From NCBI GenBank assembly GCA_017454585.1, contig JAFTCU010000286.1, positions 1 through 15,454 on the forward strand: 15,454 nucleotides of DNA, written 5' to 3'. The translations under genes and the position numbers were made by a program. Shown here piece by piece: positions 13,088-15,454 of this stretch. The stretch is from Thermoguttaceae bacterium. Lineage in GTDB: Bacteria > Planctomycetota > Planctomycetia > Pirellulales > Thermoguttaceae. Every line of letters begins with the position of its first letter. Within the stretch, counting starts at the first letter, position 1. Below the pieces are notes generated by a model. That model saw only the letters and a program-made list of their open reading frames with translations. It was not told the DNA's origin and searched no databases.

Positions 13088-15001
13088 ATGAGCGCAATTT
13101 TTGGTGTAGTTTATTGTAACGAAAACGCCTCTCGCCCTGTGGAGCTTGCGACGCTCCGTGAAATGGGTGCCGTCTTGACACACCGCGGCAAAAATGGTGA
13201 CGCGCATTTCGTAAAGGGAAATTTGGGCCTCGGTGCCTGCCTTTGGGCTGAGACACTTTTTGAACACGCCGATTCACCGATCGAATATCATTTTGGTGAA
13301 AAAACGCTCATCGTGCTTCTGGATGGTGAGATTTATAATTCAGACGAGCTTCGAGAGGAGCTTGAGGATCGTGATGTTGAATTTCAAACGGATGAGGACA
13401 CCGAACTTTTTGCTTTTCTGTACGCGGAGTATGGATTAGAGCAGATGCTTCCCAAAATACGTGGCAAGTTCGCTGCGGTGGTTTGGGATTCTGTAGAAAA
13501 TGTGCTCTTTTTTGTTCGAGACCATCTTGGTCAGAAACCTCTTTATTATTATCAGGATGATGAAAAATTTCTTTTCGCTTCGGAGATCAAAGGTATTTTG
13601 GCGCACGGCAATGTGAAGCGCGAAATTAATCCGACCGCGATTGAAGACTACTTCATCATGAACTGCGTGCCTGGCGAACGTTCCATTTACCGCCATGTGA
13701 AGAAAGTCCAGCATGGTTCCTGGATGAAATTCCAGCTCGGTCCCCGCGGCATTGAAAACATTCTGGGGCCGTTCCGGTACTGGAAATTTACACCTCAACC
13801 GGATGAGTCGGTAAAGATTGAAGAGTGGGAAGAGCGGATCCAGGACCAGCTTATAGAAACCGTCACGATGATGAAGGGCGAATTGCCCGGTACTGGCGCG
13901 TTCCTTTCCGGCGGGCTGGATTCCAGTATCGTGGTCGCGGTGCAAAGTCGCCTTGGGTGTGAGTCCATCCCAACGTTTTCCATTGGTTTCAATGAAAGCG
14001 CATTCAACGAGCTGCAGTATGCCGAACTGATTTCCGATCGTTTCGGGACCGATATGTTTCAGGAAATCGTCGAGCCTGATGCTGTAGAGGAACTGAAAAA
14101 TCTGGTCGAGTGCTACGACGAGCCGTATTCGGATCCCTCGGCGCTCCCGATGCTTTTGGTTTCCCGTCTGGCGGCACATCACGTTTCGGTCGTTTTCTCT
14201 GGAGATGGCGGCGACGAATGTTTCGCCGGCTACGCGCGTCAGATCCACGACATGAAAGAGGACTGCATTCGCCGCCTGATTCCAGGCTTCCTGCGTCATC
14301 TGATTTTCACGCCTCTTGCGGCCATTTACCCGAAACTGGACTTTATGCCGCGCATTTTCCGCTGGAAGACGGCCCTGACGAATCTTTCGCTTTCCGCAGC
14401 GGAAGCGTATGCGAATTCCGTTTCGTTCTGCCGTATGCCTTTGCGCAAAAAACTGCTCGCGCCTCTTTTCCGGACGAAGGATTTTGTTCCTTCAGATGTT
14501 GGAAATCAGTATATTTCCGCGTTTAATGAGGCTGACCCGCGTGACACGCTGCTCGGGATGCAGATGGCGGAGATTTCCGTGGGGCTTCCGGAGGCGATGG
14601 TGAAAGTGGACCGTGCCTCCATGAACTGCGGTCTGGAAGTGCGCTCGCCGTTCCTCGACACAAGAGTCCTTGAACTGGCGGGGCAAATTCCTTCCGACCT
14701 GAAAATTCGTGATGGACTTGGCAAGTGGATCCTTCGAAAGTCGTTTGAACCGCAGTTCCCGATGAAAATGAAGAGCCGCCCGAAACAGGGGTTTGAACTT
14801 CCAACGGACACGTGGCTTCGTGGGCCTCTGAAGGAGGTTTTCCGGGATGAAGTGCTCGGTCCGAACTCGTCCATCTCGCAGTGGGTCGATATTAACACGG
14901 CCCGAAAACTTTTCAGTGAACACACACAGGGCGCCGGGAGCTACGGCGGGATCCTTTGGTCACTGATGTTCCTGGAAAAGTGGATGCAGCGGTGGATGTA
15001 A
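13088..15001 (+). CDS. asnB: Asparagine synthase-like amidotransferase with degenerate glutaminase domain
   Basis: This 637-residue protein has the two-domain plan of class II (AsnB) amidotransferases. The synthetase half is intact: the ATP-binding PP-loop SGGLDSS (274-280), DEPYSDPSALP, SGDGGDECFAGY (from S371) and the VKVDRASM, EVRSPFLD and RPKQGFELP blocks. The N-terminal glutaminase half keeps the fold (HRGKNGD, GEIYN, a TD-E-DTE block, RDHLGQKPLYY) but lacks key residues. The chain starts MSAIFGVV instead of MCxIxGxx, so the nucleophilic cysteine is serine. The RLSI substrate loop reads CLWAETL, and the NGE asparagine is D79. It probably amidates a carboxylate by acyl-adenylation with free ammonia, or forms another amide bond, as in beta-lactam-synthetase-like relatives. 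Neighbours suggest a sugar acid as substrate rather than aspartate. An AAGGA site lies 14 nt upstream, farther than usual. Confidence 0.9.
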   Translation: MSAIFGVVYCNENASRPVELATLREMGAVLTHRGKNGDAHFVKGNLGLGACLWAETLFEHADSPIEYHFGEKTLIVLLDGEIYNSDELREELEDRDVEFQTDEDTELFAFLYAEYGLEQMLPKIRGKFAAVVWDSVENVLFFVRDHLGQKPLYYYQDDEKFLFASEIKGILAHGNVKREINPTAIEDYFIMNCVPGERSIYRHVKKVQHGSWMKFQLGPRGIENILGPFRYWKFTPQPDESVKIEEWEERIQDQLIETVTMMKGELPGTGAFLSGGLDSSIVVAVQSRLGCESIPTFSIGFNESAFNELQYAELISDRFGTDMFQEIVEPDAVEELKNLVECYDEPYSDPSALPMLLVSRLAAHHVSVVFSGDGGDECFAGYARQIHDMKEDCIRRLIPGFLRHLIFTPLAAIYPKLDFMPRIFRWKTALTNLSLSAAEAYANSVSFCRMPLRKKLLAPLFRTKDFVPSDVGNQYISAFNEADPRDTLLGMQMAEISVGLPEAMVKVDRASMNCGLEVRSPFLDTRVLELAGQIPSDLKIRDGLGKWILRKSFEPQFPMKMKSRPKQGFELPTDTWLRGPLKEVFRDEVLGPNSSISQWVDINTARKLFSEHTQGAGSYGGILWSLMFLEKWMQRWM

Positions 15002-15043
15002 ACTTGCCCCCTCTTTCGTGAGATTTGCATTCGAGTTAAAACG

Positions 15044-15075
15044 AATTCATCATTCATAATTCATCATTCATAATT
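15044..15075. repeat. 14-bp tandem repeat (two copies plus 4 bp)
   Basis: AATTCATCATTCAT occurs twice without change (15044-15057 and 15058-15071), followed by AATT. Each copy is two related heptamers, AATTCAT and CATTCAT. On the minus strand the units read ATGAATT and ATGAATG, close to the units of the tract upstream of asnB. It lies in the gap between asnB and the oxidoreductase gene. Confidence 0.7.
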
Positions 15076-15092
15076 AAATTAATAGGACTTTC

Positions 15093-15454
15093 ATGATGAA
15101 AACCTACGGTTTCGCAATTATTGGCTGCGGGATGATTTCCAACTTCCACGCCAAAGCCATTGAATCTCTTGAAAACGCGCGCCTGGTCGCATGCTTTGAC
15201 GTTTATGCCCCTGCTGCCCAGAAGCTCGCCGAGAAAACCGGCTGCAAGGCGTACACGAACCTGGACGAAATGCTGGCCGACCCGGAAGTCGAAATCGTGA
15301 CGATCGGAACACCCAGCGGCGCACACCTGGAACCCGCTCTGGCGGCCGCGAAAGCCAAAAAGCACGTGATCGTTGAGAAACCGCTGGAAATCACTCTGGA
15401 ACGCTGCGACCAGATCATCAACACGTGCAAGGAAAACGGCGTGAAACTCGCGAC
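15093..15454 (+). CDS. Gfo/Idh/MocA-family NAD(P)-dependent oxidoreductase (5' part only)
   Basis: The frame is open to the right edge and gives the first 120 residues. The Rossmann nucleotide-binding motif AIIGCGMIS is at residues 8-16, an acidic residue ending the second strand is at D36, TPSGAH is at 73-78 and the family EKP motif is at 95-97, where the lysine normally takes part in catalysis. These enzymes oxidise or reduce sugars, inositols or nucleotide-linked sugars. The start at 15093 follows an ATAGGA site at 15082-15087; the adjacent ATG at 15096 is equally possible. Because it follows a hexapeptide acyltransferase and an amidotransferase, a nucleotide-sugar dehydrogenase of the WbpB/WlbA kind is a reasonable guess. 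The family is too broad to fix a substrate, and the C-terminal substrate domain is outside the window. Confidence 0.92.
   Translation, partial: MMKTYGFAIIGCGMISNFHAKAIESLENARLVACFDVYAPAAQKLAEKTGCKAYTNLDEMLADPEVEIVTIGTPSGAHLEPALAAAKAKKHVIVEKPLEITLERCDQIINTCKENGVKLA

Noticed and set aside
13436..14299. 287-codon minus-strand frame opposite asnB
   Set aside because: asnB motifs run through the whole region on the plus strand; the antisense product is not recognisable.

Overview
The window is about 15.5 kb of bacterial chromosome. It holds eight complete protein genes and one cut by the right edge; I found no tRNA, rRNA, CRISPR array or transposase gene. Long lipoproteins, an AsmA/TIGR03545-like single-pass membrane protein, weak or absent ribosome binding sites on several genes and short tandem repeats between genes would fit a Planctomycetota or other PVC-group bacterium. 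That placement is an inference with low confidence; no marker gene proves it.

Left part (1-2706): after a short block of three small hairpins, a HAD-family phosphatase (120-899) is followed by the most unusual gene of the window (948-2651). This single reading frame joins three complete housekeeping enzymes: hypoxanthine phosphoribosyltransferase, 5-formyltetrahydrofolate cyclo-ligase and dephospho-CoA kinase. It ends in a strong hairpin that also serves the convergent gene on the other side.

Middle part (2707-5513): a minus-strand, stand-alone condensation-domain-like acyltransferase with an HHxxxDG motif, then, divergently, hemB (zinc-type porphobilinogen synthase) with an extended -10 promoter, a good ribosome binding site and a probable terminator.

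Envelope part (5514-12203): an 886-residue membrane protein with a long acidic cytoplasmic region, a coiled coil and an AsmA/TIGR03545-like outer part. It is followed by two lipoproteins, one short and proline/alanine-rich and one of 877 residues. All three are poorly characterised and are mostly separated by their own promoters and terminators.

Right part (12204-15454): a hexapeptide-repeat acyltransferase, an asparagine-synthase-like amidotransferase and the start of a Gfo/Idh/MocA oxidoreductase. This combination is typical of surface polysaccharide loci that make or decorate unusual sugars. The asparagine synthase has lost the N-terminal catalytic cysteine and other glutaminase residues but keeps an intact synthetase domain.

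Three intergenic gaps carry tracts with a 7-bp period, and three promoters share a TGN-TATAAT-like extended -10 element. The best candidates for something new are the three-enzyme fusion and the amidotransferase with a dead glutaminase inside a glycan-type cluster.
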